Shown: positions 1-10,860 of the stretch, piece by piece
Layout: every line of letters begins with the position of its first letter
How positions within the stretch are numbered: the first letter of the stretch is position 1
From: Mycocentrospora acerina
Taxonomy: Eukaryota > Ascomycota > Dothideomycetes > Pleosporales
Reading direction: 5' to 3'
Assembly (NCBI GenBank): GCA_022701365.1
Contig: JAKUHH010000192.1
Location: 5,234-69,233, forward strand
Length of the DNA stretch: 64,000 bases
The notes under the pieces: generated by a model
Seen by the model: only the letters and a program-made list of their open reading frames with translations
What the model was told of the DNA's origin: nothing
Databases searched by the model: none
Position numbers and translations under genes: made by a program

Positions 1-355
1 GGGGGGGGGGGGGGTGCATGCCAAACACATTTTAGCTGCTTCTCTTAACTCAGTCTACCTTCAAAGTCTTGCTTACGTTTTGCACTTATTTTAATATAGT
101 TAAAAGAACTTTTCTCTACCACTGATGATTTTTTTTTCAATTTAATCTGATCCTTTAAGGACTTTTCAACAATATTGATAGAATGTAAGCTTTTATCCTT
201 AACGCTACTCCTTATTTGTCTTCCATTCTTCACTTTGCTTTCGACGTGCTTGTAGCTTAGGTCTAATGATGTACATTATCAACGATTACTTGACTGAGAA
301 TTCAACAGATATTACCAAAGCTTACCAAGATGATTTATCTATCATCGAGCTTGCA
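1..355. other. Window edge and 3' flank of PMS1
   Basis: The window opens with a run of 14 G (1-14), the visible end of a possibly longer homopolymer. The rest is AT-rich sequence downstream of the PMS1 stop codon. I see no convincing coding region; a 62-codon open frame here has low-complexity lysine/serine content and no recognisable family. Confidence 0.6.
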
Positions 356-3300
356 TCATAGAGCGGTAGACTTTCCATATTTTTCCAAGAACTCAGCCCA
401 TTTAGTTTTTTCCCTTCTGATACCAAGTCCTACAACACCGTCTCCTTCGTTCCAACTACTTCTGGTATCCATTCGCTGAAGATGCCGCATTGTTGGTCTC
501 CCATGTGGACACGACCATGGCTTATCCATACTTCCCATATGTCTTACTATGTTCTCCATCTGTGCGGTTTGCAATGTTCTTCCGACCATGACCGAGCTCC
601 TGCATGCACGGCTTGCAAGTAATTTCCTGACTTTGGAAGGACGAGGTATGTGGGACAGTGCTGTAAGTGAAGATGAAGGTGGGGTTTCTAGGAGTAGTGC
701 TAGAAGTTCCTCAAGGTCGGTTGTAGTAAAAGTCACGTCTTTCGACATGGGCAGAGAAGTAAGCTTTACACGCCGACCTACGAGGCCGTCCTCTCCATTA
801 TTAGAGGTGTCGATGTCAACAACGAATCCATTTGCAATAATTGCATGTTGGTTCGCAAGGACGATCTCTTCTTGCACTGCTGTTAGCTCCAGTAAATGAG
901 GATTAACAAGTTTTTGCGAAGAAAGCTTCGTAGAAGAAGACAAACGTTCGAAGTTGTACTTTTCGTCACTTGCATGCTGGTCGATTATGAAAAGATTGTG
1001 CGCTGGAAGAACAGCTGTTGGAGGGAGGAGAGCGATAATAAATCCTCTGTTGAATTGACCAATGATACGCAATTCTCTAAAGTCTTCTTTCCTTATCGTC
1101 AGTGAGAGACGTTCTTCAGAGTCTTCGCTGTCAAAGGAGATATCTGTGGGAGCGTTGTCCGTCGGTGCCAGGTCCTCTGATACGTTTGCGATGAATTGGA
1201 GTCTACGCAACTGCTCAGCAATAGAGGCAGGCTCCGTTCGGATGATCCTCTCAAGATTAATTGTCCAGTACTTCTTCTGAGAGACTTTATCTAGCCTACT
1301 TGCGCGATTTAAGCTTACGTCTGTTGGTCTTGTGGTATCACGTCCTGCCTTGGCTATGAGCTTCGTAACCCTTGTGTCCTCGCTGGTCTTCTTTTCGAAT
1401 CCGTCATCATGTTGAGGGACGACTTGATCTGGTGGTGCAAAACCCAAAGATCGGACTTCAGCATGTGACAAGGAGTCTAGCGGAGAGCTTGATGATGCGA
1501 CAATGCCATCGCTTTGTGATGTCTCTAATGCCTTGCGAGCGAGTCGCTTGTGTGGAGAAGTAGAGCGTTTAGGTGCACTGGACATATTATTCTCTCCAAA
1601 ATCTTCGCTTTCATCACTACTACTCCCGATATGTGTCCCTGGTGCTTCGTGATCATAAAGACTCCTAGTAAGCATGATTCTCTTTGACGGTTGATGCAAG
1701 GGCGTGCCGCTCAACGAAAATTTTGGGGTATGAATTCTAGCTCGTCTTGAAGACCTCGATTCGTTTCCACTTCCTATTATAGATGTTGTCGTTGTATCGC
1801 CAATTGTTATATTAGCCTGCCTGACTGGCGTTCGCATGGGACGCATACGATCGAAAGCGTTTTGGATGGTACTTTGTGATTGCACTTTATCAGGAGTTTC
1901 GTTGATCGCTGGAACCCGGGACTCATCGAGATTGAGCATTGCGTGATCTAGAGATTGGTTTGCTGGACGGGATGGAAGAGCGGAGCCAGGCCGTTCGGGC
2001 TCGAAAAGTGGTGATTGGGAAGTTTGTCGTGATAGAATATCTGTGCCACTGTATGCTTGTGATTCACTGAATCTTGGCATGTAGCCATGAGGCATAGGTT
2101 CTTCTGTGATACTGCCATCTTTTTGTAAACTGTTACTTTTCTGTCTCGTCGATGGGAATTCTTGTCTCTTTTTTGTATCCCGGCCGGCAAACCTCTCGAT
2201 TAGACTAGCTTTCACGAAGCCAGGAAGAATTGACTCGCTTGATATTTCTGTAGGTGATCTGCTGTCAAGACTTGATACAGACGTTGTGCGGGTACCCGCT
2301 TTGGCATCGCGGTCGTTGCTCCTCTTTATTACAGCTGTTTCAGTTTCGAAATCATAATTTTGCTGTACAGTAGATGACTTCAATGTGGTGAGAGGCATTT
2401 TTTTGCCTAAGGGCTGAGCTTGTGGTACGCTCTGATCGTGCCTCTCAAAAAGCTCGACCAACGAATCCTTCAGGTTTTCTAGTAATGCCGTCTGATCATG
2501 CAACATGATCGTTCTCTTGTCTGGACTGACGTTCACGTCGTATGCGTTGGGATCCAGTCTCAAATCAGCAAAGACAAATGGTGACTGGTTGATATTGTAT
2601 GTTTTGTATACCTCGTTAAAGGCTTTGGCAATTTGCGGTAAATTGCACGGTCGTGAATTGACAAAAAACATCTGACGGTCTGGCGTCAGTCGGCCCTCAC
2701 CCACAACGGGGCGCGATATATGGCCCACTATTTGAACTGCGCGCGAACCCGACCCCTCTTGTGTATTTTGAGTGCTAGTATGTGGGGCGACGCCAGGCCG
2801 TGAAGTCGGGTCTAGTTCGAAGTCGAGGGATAAAGGAATTAAAGCAGAGACTGCCTTTGCACCGTACACGTTTGAAATGTTATCTTTGGTGTTCGCGTTT
2901 GCGTTGGTTGAAAAGGCAATCGTCTTCTTTCCCTTGGGTACGAGATTGCTGACGGTGAACTTGACGCCCACACTGATACATGCGTATGCGTTCAGCAGAG
3001 AAAGTACCTTGTTGTACTCCCTCTTGGCGTTCTTTTCCAACTCCTTGCGCCTCACGGGCAAGTTGTAGAACAGCGTTTCGACAACGACTGTTGTGCCTTG
3101 CTTGGCCGCCACCACGGAGGTGCCCTTCAGCCGCCCGGACTGCTCAAAATCGAGACGTGTGCCCTTGGCGCCGTCTGCAGGACGAGCAGTGATGATGTGG
3201 AAGTGAGAGAGCGCGCATAGTGACGAGAGCGCCTCGCCACGGAAGCCAAAAGTCTGCAGCGACGAAAGATCATCGTAGGTGGAGAGCTTAGATGTGTAGT

Positions 3301-3590
3301 GTTTGAGCGCTATGGTCTCGTAGTCGGCCAGGGCGATACCGGAGCCGTTGTCTTGTACCTCAATGGCATCTAGCCCATTGTTCTTGAATCGCACCTCTGT
3401 AACCATCGTCAGTCGTCGCGTCTTAGCCTTGTAGAGGCGCGGCAGGCTCGTGCATCATACCAATCGAAGTGGCGCCTGCGTCGATGCTGTTCTCGACAAG
3501 TTCTTTACAGACAGACTGCAAGTCAACAATAACCTGGCCCGACTGGATCTGGTGTACGGAGCGGCCTTCGATGGGCTTGATGGTGGCCAT
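356..3590 (-). CDS. PMS1: DNA mismatch repair protein PMS1 (MutL homologue)
   Basis: MutL-family ATPase and endonuclease. With MLH1 it forms MutL-alpha, which nicks the discontinuous strand during nuclear mismatch repair. Two exons, 3590-3461 and 3396-356, with a 64-bp intron (GTATGA...ACAG); the join restores GATSIEVRFKNNG. About 1056 residues. The start at 3590 (MATIKPIEGRSVHQI) matches family N-termini; an in-frame upstream ATG at 3698 would add 36 atypical residues. The GHKL ATPase region fills the N-terminus (ENSIDAGATS, DNGSGI, TFGFRGEALSSL), followed by the transducer domain with the FVNSRP and NVSPDKR motifs. A long polar, serine-rich linker follows. The C-terminal dimerisation/endonuclease domain has the metal-binding motif DQHASDEKYNFERL near residues 849-862, plus the SRACRSSVM and CPHGRPTMRHL motifs. 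It is therefore an endonuclease-competent PMS1/PMS2 type, not MLH1. All key motifs are intact. Confidence 0.95.
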
Positions 3591-3898
3591 GTCTCCATGT
3601 TGAAGTGCATCGGAGGCGCAATGACGTGTCGCGTTGGGGGTTGTCGCGAGTTCACGTGAGAAGCATGTCGTAGCGAGATTTCCGATGGAATCACCCACTC
3701 CACTCTCTTATTTATTTTGCATTGCTATATGCCCGCAAGCATGAATAGTATACAGATAAATAGCGCCCCACGGCAAGGTCCTGAGCATTCAGACAAAAAG
3801 CTGCAATGCGAGCAGGATCCGTAAGCGTTGCCACTGCATTAATATCCAGCTAAGACAGAAACTCACAAAGTTGTAGCGCACTGTACCAAAATCAGACT

Positions 3899-5282
3899 AT
3901 GCATGCAGAGGCTGCCCGACATGTCAGAACTTGGAAGGACTGTATACGCTGCTCTAGAGCAGATTCTCTCCAGCTCAGTCACATGATGTACGCAAAACTC
4001 TCAAAAGAACTGCGAAACATGGTCTACCAGTACATCTGCATCGAGGAGCAGAATATCCCTGTTGGGCCGTACTATCATTTTAGGCTCTATGAGCCATCAA
4101 ATTCAACGACTTGTGAAAACCAGGTGGCCGATGAGATCGATCCGCAGTCGCGTCCGATCGTGGCAACAGATACTAATACAGAGTCCGAAGACGATGAGGC
4201 TGATGCCCAGAGGGAGACCATCTTACTTCCGGACGGGAGGATGAAGGAGGATCACAGCAACAAGCCTGCATCTGGAATACTCATGCCTCATAGCCATGTC
4301 TTCAACCCGAGATACGTTGGCGTCAAAGTTGCACGCGAAATGCAAGAGATCTATTACGCACAAAACACATTCTCCGTCTGTAACGTAGACCATGGTTTGG
4401 AGACGTTCCTCGGATGTAATATCGCGCAAACGTTCCAATCAAGAAAGCAACACCCGGATTTTGACGCTAAAGACGCTGGAGTCAGGCCTGTTGAATTCGT
4501 ACAAAATTTGCAGGTCCGCCTCAAATGCGAGCATTTTTTGAAAACAACAGTAGATACGACTTACTGCGAAGAGTTACCAAATTGTGAACACGTCTTCGAT
4601 GAGACGCTGGCTAACGTTGAATTGTTGCAAAGAGACGAGCGACGCTTTTTCAACAATTTGCAAGCATCTGTTGAGAAGCTCCCGGCGTTACTTAGGCATT
4701 CAGGACAACAAGGTTTAAATATTGAGTTTGTTCTCATGACAGATATTCTTGATCCTTCGTATGACAGGGCAAATCAGCCTCCGGGGACTTGCGGAATTCG
4801 CAATTTGGTCAATTATTTGCAGGTATTGAGGAATACAGTCTTTCAATTGATGTACGATTGTGGGAAGACTGCTGTGACGGTCATACACCACGATGAAAAA
4901 CTCAGCCCATTTCCACGGAACATCACCGGATTATTCTCTTTAACAAGAGAACAATGGGTCTACGTAAGCACATTTTCATCGGGAATACTTATGTGGCTTT
5001 TTTGCCCCCTGTTTTATTTCACTGCATTGCGCATTGTCCCGTTGATGAATGCTAGCTAACAAATGGTAGGAGCAAGAAAAACATTCAGGACGAGATGATT
5101 GGACTAGTGACTTCTACATCCTGCCAGCTAAATTTGTGAAGAGTGAACCCACAATGGGGATTTCGCATGTCGAAATGGATGCGTTGCTCCGAGAGCGATG
5201 GGGTATTTCTTCCGGACTCGTTACCAAGAGTCAGCAGCCTGTCGAGGAGGGAAAATACTGGCCTGTGAGCAAAACGGATTGA
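3899..5282 (+). CDS. Hypothetical protein with 2EXR/F-box-like N-terminus
   Basis: No function recognised. Two exons, 3899-4963 and 5070-5282, joined across an intron with GTAAGC donor, GCTAAC branch site and GGTAG acceptor; phase is kept and the frame closes at TGA 5280-5282, giving about 425 residues. Reading through the intron gives a hydrophobic tail that I judge to be an artefact. Near residue 30 is the segment LSKELRNMVYQYI, which resembles the LPxELRxxIY motif that opens many fungal 2EXR and F-box-like proteins. A later in-frame ATG just before that motif is an alternative start. The middle is acidic and polar, and the rest looks like an ordinary globular alpha/beta protein. It is divergent from PMS1, with about 300 bp between them. 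It could be a ubiquitin-ligase adaptor, but no partner-binding motif supports that. Confidence 0.7.
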
Positions 5283-6156
5283 AATTCAAAATGCAAAAAG
5301 CATGCAAGTGTGCGGCCCGTTTACTGTGCAAAGGACAGAATACTATTTCCGTCTCTGGGAGCGCAACCACGCCAACCGCCGCATCATTCAACAATGACGA
5401 CATCGTTCTTATGTATGCGCGAAGGCTTTAACACATGGGGATTTTGACCAATTGGTATCAGGTCTATACGAGGCGGAGGAAAAGCGTGAGTTGAACCGCG
5501 ATATCCTAACGTTGGCGCATAATCAGCCCATGTGAGACTGATATTTCTCTCTCTCATATCGAAATAGACTAGCAGAGAGGATGAAGGGTACGCGTAAAGA
5601 AATAGACTAGCAGAGAGGATGATGGGTACGCGTAAAGAAAATCCTGACAAGGATGTGTTAGCGATGGGAAATAGTCAAGTGGATACGGAGACATTGGTGG
5701 TGCCATACACGTGAGATTTGTAAGCTCTAAAAGCCACCCAATTGTTGTTCCCGCGTACCTGAAAACAAAGTCGGTGAGCAATGGCATAGATGATCTTTAA
5801 GGCTGATTGTAGAAAGCGATAAGTAGAAACTGCTTCATTCAACACAACGTACCAATTAAATGCCCACGGCTACGTCCAAGGTGCAGCAGTCGGCCTGCGT
5901 CCTGCCGTGATCCGTCGCCCTCTGCACTTCCGGACCAAGCGCTCCCGGACCAAGCGACACTAGCGCGCCAGCAAGAAAAGTGGCCAATGTCTGTGAGTCG
6001 CAATTAAAGATCCCCTCGCATCTTCGATCCTATATACGGGCAACAGCCTCCAGGCTTGCCAACAATTTTCAATCGACCTTTCCTAGTCTGCCTCTTCTCT
6101 GCTGCGACGTGCACGCGTGCCCTCTAATCCTCCACCCACGCGTGCTTTGTTTACCC
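5283..6156. other. Intergenic region upstream of ERG5
   Basis: About 870 bp between the unknown gene and ERG5. It holds a tandem 38-bp duplication (5561-5636). Four copies of the hexamer ACGCGT lie here, at 5590, 5628, 6113 and 6138; the last two lie within 50 bp of the ERG5 start. No further gene was found. Confidence 0.7.
5561..5636. repeat. Tandem duplication, 2 x 38 bp
   Basis: Copies occupy 5561-5598 and 5599-5636 and differ at a single base (A versus T at unit position 25). Each ends with GGTACGCGTAAA and so carries one ACGCGT hexamer. The near identity suggests a recent duplication. Confidence 0.95.
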
Positions 6157-7924
6157 ATGGCCATGGCTGTCAATGCGAGCTTCGTCTCGCCCACGGCGGA
6201 TGCGAAGATTGGCCACATGATGGCACACGTCGACGCCAACGGCCTCCTATCCACCGTCTTCAACGGTTTTAGCATGTGGAAGTTGGCACTGACCCTATTC
6301 TTCATGGCAGTAGCGTACGACCAGTGTATGCACCACCCTGACTGTTGGCGCCGCACATTGCTTACACCGTCCAGTCAAGTACATCTGGAATAAGGGCTCC
6401 ATTGTCGGGCCTGCGCTGAAGCTGCCCTTCATGGGTCCTTTCCTCGAGTCTGTCCGCCCTTCGTTCACTAAGTACCACGAAAAGTGGTTGTCTGGGCCGC
6501 TGAGCTGTGTTTCCGTCTTCCACAAGTAAAGCGCAATGTCCCACCCCTTCGCATTGTCGCACGTGCTAACCAACACCGCCAGGTTCGTCGTCATTGCATC
6601 GACGCGTGATATGTCTCGCAAGATCTTCAACTCGCCCGCATTCGTCAAGCCTTGTGTTGTCGACGCTGCCTACAAGCTCCTCCGTCCGGAGAACTGGGTG
6701 TTCCTCGACGGCCGTGCCCACGTGGACTACCGCAAAGGACTCAACGGTCTCTTTACTCGCAGTGCGCTTGAGCAATACCTGCCCCACCAGGAAGAGCTTT
6801 ATAACCATTACTTCAAGCGATTTGTGCACCTCTCACAGGTGGAGCACAAGGGCGAGCATGTCCCCTGGATGCAGGAATTCCGTCTGCTTATCACTGCGTT
6901 GAGCTGCCGCACGTTTGTAGGTCACTATTGCTCTGACGAGGCCGTCAAGAAGATTGCCGACGACTATTACCTCGTCACAGCGGCACTAGAGCTGGTCAAC
7001 TTCCCTATAATCCTTCCATTCACCAAGAGCTGGTACGGCAAGAAGTGCGCAGACATGATTCTGGACGAGTTCTCCAAATGTGCCGCCAAGAGCAAGGTCC
7101 GGATGGCCGCGGGCGGCAAGAAGGAGTGCATTCTCGACTTCTGGGTCGGCAACATGATTGAGTCTGAGAACTACCGTAAGCGCATCGCAGCGGGCGAGAA
7201 GGTGGACGATTCGGAGAAGCCTGACATGATTATTCGATGGTTCAGCGACCTAGAGATTTCCATGACCATCTTCACATTCCTCTTTGCCTCCCAGGACGCA
7301 ACCTCCTCCGCCGCAACATGGCTCTTCCAAATCATGGCTGATAGACCCGAGTTTCTCGAGAAGGTACGCGAAGAGAATATCAAGGCCAGAGAGGGCGATA
7401 TCCATGCCCCCATCACCCTGGAAAAGCTGGAAAAGCTGCAGTGGACCCGTGCTGTTGTGAAGGAAACGCTTCGTTACCGCCCACCAGTCATCATGGTACC
7501 CTACGTCGCCAAGAAGGATTTCCCCGTCACGCCTACATACACTGCGCCAAAAGGATCTATGGTCATTCCTAGCACCTGGCTATCGTTGCATGACCCCGAG
7601 GCTTATCCCAACCCAGACTCCTTTGTGCCAGAGCGATGGATTACCGGCGATGCGGACCAGCAGACGAAAAACTGGCTTGTTTTTGGCACCGGATCGCACT
7701 ACTGTCTAGGCCAGACGTATGCACAGGCGAACCTCATGCTTATGATTGGTAAGGCTAGCATGTTGCTCGACTGGGACCACAAGATCACAGACTTGAGCGA
7801 AGAGATTAAGGTGTTTGCTACGATTTTCCCCCAGGTAAGATGATCTGCTCGACAGGATTCAGGAAATTACACTAACTTACTGCAGGACGACTGTTTCCTC
7901 ACATTCAAGGACCGGACAGCATAG
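6157..7924 (+). CDS. ERG5: Cytochrome P450 CYP61, sterol C-22 desaturase ERG5
   Basis: Endoplasmic-reticulum P450 that introduces the C-22 double bond late in ergosterol synthesis. Four exons: 6157-6325, 6375-6525, 6583-7834 and 7886-7924; all phases agree and the protein is about 536 residues, the usual size. The N-terminus has a hydrophobic anchor (SMWKLALTLFFMAVAY), then the CYP61-specific stretch YIWNKGSIVGP. The P450 signatures are present in order: I-helix FASQDATSSAATW, ExxR as ETLRYRPP, the PERW motif, and the haem loop FGTGSHYCLGQ with the ligand Cys near residue 481. The C-terminus is completed by a 39-nt last exon (DDCFLTFKDRTA). ATGs at 6157 and 6163 are both possible starts. The pairing of the I-helix DATSSA with YIWNKG makes CYP61 clear, as opposed to CYP51. 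Confidence 0.97.
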
Positions 7925-8436
7925 ACTTGCCGTCCGCTCTTGCTACATGATGTGCACCTTTTAGCGTTTCTTGCATTTGCATCTGTAGCTTAGGACTGAA
8001 CTTCTTCAAGGACAGAGTTATGCTCATCCTTGCCTTCTTAAATCTAATGATTGTAACTTTTGGAACGACGTATACCAGGATGAATGGGCATAATGGACAG
8101 ACATGGTGGGGCTTCAGGGGATAGTGAAGGCATAAATAGAAGTAGCAGAAGTAATGGCGATGAATGAAGAAGTAAATAAGACAACTTTCATCGTGCCATG
8201 GGCAGCTTACCACGGTGCTACCGCGATCAGAAGTCAGCACATGTCATGCGGCATCAGCAAGATTGATGCCAAGAGCTAGAGCTATGGCCTCGAAACTTTT
8301 GTGAGCTTGAGGCCTTGCTACTCGACATGAACCTAGATCTTCCAGGCACGTTGTTCCTTTGCATATTCCGACTCCGCTAGGCCAACCACTCTGCCCTCTC
8401 AGTGCTGACCCATCCGTTCGAACGCACACGCTCGTC
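7925..8436. other. ERG5-CTK2 intergenic
   Basis: About 510 bp holding the ERG5 3' flank and the CTK2 promoter. No additional gene or RNA signature was seen. Confidence 0.6.
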
Positions 8437-9730
8437 ATGGCGCCCGCCGTTTCTCCATCAGAGCGCGATCCCGAGCGCGTCGGCCCACACCCGTCGTACA
8501 TTGAGATCGCCAAACCTTACATGCTGCAATCGCGAATTCAGAGATCGCTGAGTGAAGTGAACATGAGCGACGCCAAAGAAGACGCCGTACGCCTCCAGGG
8601 CGTGACGTGGATAGATCAAGTGCGCCGAGCGCTACAACTGCCCATCCGTACCTTCAACACGGCCGTTATCTATTACCACAAGTTCCGACTGCTCCACGCG
8701 GACAACGAATACAACTGGGCGGATGCGGCGGCGGCGGCATTATTTACGGCGTGCAAGATTGAGGACACGCTCAAGAAGAGCAGGGAGATCTTGTGCGCCA
8801 ACTGGAACCTCAAGGTTGGGCCTGCAGAGAGCTTGAGTAGTGATGATCCGGTAGGCACCGTGGAACCCTGTGCTTTGCAGCATGCAAACAAGCTGATAAC
8901 GTTTAGCGCTTTGAGAGCCATTCCAAACTCATTCTTGGCCTTGAACGACTAATGTTGGAGAGCGCCGGTTTCGACTTCCGCAACCGCTATCCGCAGAAGC
9001 TCATGGTGAAACTGGCAAGGGCACTGAGGTTCGACAAGGACATCACTGCCAAGACAGCATGGAACCTCAGCGTCGATCTGTACAGGACCTTTGCGCCGCT
9101 CAAGCAGACGACACCAACCATGGCCATTGCATGTCTAGAACTTGCGGCCCGGCTGCATGACGTGGACACTTCTCGCCTCGTCGATGCAGGAATAGTCAGA
9201 TACAGCAAGTGGCATACAAGCAGGGCTGAGATCATGGGTCAGTTACTTATGCAATTTGTGACATTAACACTTGTGCTAACAACTTGCTAGAAACACTCCT
9301 TGACCTCCTCGATCTGTACACGCACCACCGCCTTCTGACCTCCGTTGGCCCTCTCTACACTCTTGAGGCCTTTATCGACATCCGTATCAAGCTTAATCAA
9401 GAAGCATCAGCTGCAAAAATTCCTCGCTATACTCTCTACGCCTCCGAGTCTTCCACTTCGCAAGCCACTATCAACGGCAACAAATCCCGCAATGGCATCG
9501 TTTCTACAACCCCGCTCACACCCACCACTCCAGCCACCCTTTCTCCGGGTGCAACACACCCACCCACATCTGCAATCGGCATTCGCGGCCAAAATGGCAC
9601 TGTTCGTTACATGCTCGATGCTATGCGTGCTCGCGATGAACGGGCTGAGGTCGATAAATTCCACAAAGTGGAAGAAGAGGAATACGAGGTTGAAGTGCCG
9701 AACGAGGAAGAAAGTAGAAGAGTGCGTTGA
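8437..9730 (+). CDS. CTK2: CTD kinase subunit beta, cyclin CTK2
   Basis: Cyclin of the CTDK-I complex, which with Ctk1 and Ctk3 phosphorylates Ser2 of the RNA polymerase II C-terminal domain in the nucleus. Three exons: 8437-8850, 8907-9237 and 9291-9730; about 394 residues. Intron 1 is 56 bp and joins DDP to RFESHSKLILGLERLML. Intron 2 has a GTCAGT donor and CTAAC branch site and joins RAEIM to ETLLDLLDLYTHH. The cyclin box is evident: IRTFNTAVIYYHKFRL, ADAAAAALFTACKIEDT and, after intron 1, a second repeat with TPTMAIACLELAARLHD. The C-terminal 110 residues are low-complexity (Thr/Pro-rich, then acidic). Cyclin L or cyclin K are alternatives, but the short length and the DDP-RFESHSKLILGLERLML join favour CTK2. 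It runs convergently into the RBM26-like gene. Confidence 0.88.
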
Positions 9731-10860
9731 GTACACACGTGTGATTTGCATGCCTTGATCGTTTGCTTTCGTATTTGATGTCCATCGGGCGAGACCAGAT
9801 GCTCGTGGGTTGGGTTCGTCGGATGACTATGACAACTCACCTGCATCTCCTAATGACAAAAATGTTATGTCGTGCAGCGGAGAAAAAGAGAAATGACTTC
9901 TCTTACAGGAAGCGGGTTCAACCACATCCCAAGACCACGTCCCTCGATTCGCTTGAGAGAGAGCTGACAACAGCAATGTGGCAAAGGTGGAATCGTCAAT
10001 CAGCGGGGACAGCACACACGCAACTGTGAGCCACGCAGCTGTGAGCCACGCCGCTTTCAGCACAAACCTTAAACTGGCAGTATGGAGGCAGATGAGGTAG
10101 TATACATGGACGATTTGACTGCAGAAACACAAGTGTAAACAAGTTCGATCTTGATCGAGACGGACACATTAGCTACGAAAAGCGAAGAGTTACTCTCTTA
10201 ACACAAATCTCAACCCGCACCCTGCGGAATGATCCGCACGTATGTATTGTGGACAACCTGGAACTACACATAGCAGACATAGAGGTGCTGGCTTAGAATG
10301 CTTCCAACTTTATCGCGAATAGCCAGTTCAAGATTACTCCTCAACGAGCAAATCAAACGACCGCGATTCACACTCACCCCAACTTCATCCCACCAAAGGA
10401 CATGTATAGTCGATGGTACCGCCTCTCGTCCAAGCGGCAACCACCTTGGTAGATATATACAAGCGGAGTAGCACCTTCAATTCCTTTTATCCAATCAATA
10501 GGGTCAGTATGTATTCGAGAGAGTTGACCGCATGAAGCGCACTAGTGTGTATCCCTGCCAAGTGGAGGTGACACTGGGTGGTGTAATAAGTGTCGGCATA
10601 TTTCGTATAGGGAAATGGATAGTTGCTCGTAAAAGGGATTGAGACTAACAGCAAGAGCAGTACAGTGTAATTTCATAGCGCTAGTACTCGGATTCGCGCA
10701 GGAAAGAGAATAGGGTGGCTGTCTCTGCATACATCGCGTCGCAAAAGTAGAATGTTTTTAGTAGATAATCATAAGCCACTCAAGTCGCCCCAAGACTCTC
10801 TGCAACTTTTCTTGCCATGCTGTATGGGGTAAAAACTTTCTGCCGTCCATCTTTTGTGCG
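9731..10860. other. Long convergent gap, no gene seen
   Basis: About 1.1 kb between the stop codons of CTK2 and the RBM26-like gene. It is longer than most gaps here. Open frames are short and lack protein-like composition. A small direct repeat (GTGAGCCACGC, twice) lies at about 10026-10051. It probably holds two 3' UTRs; an unannotated ncRNA cannot be excluded. Confidence 0.5.

Noticed and set aside
5522..5531. Possible sterol regulatory element (ATCAGCCCAT) upstream of ERG5
   Set aside because: It only partly matches the SREBP consensus and lies over 600 bp from the start codon; not strong enough to list.
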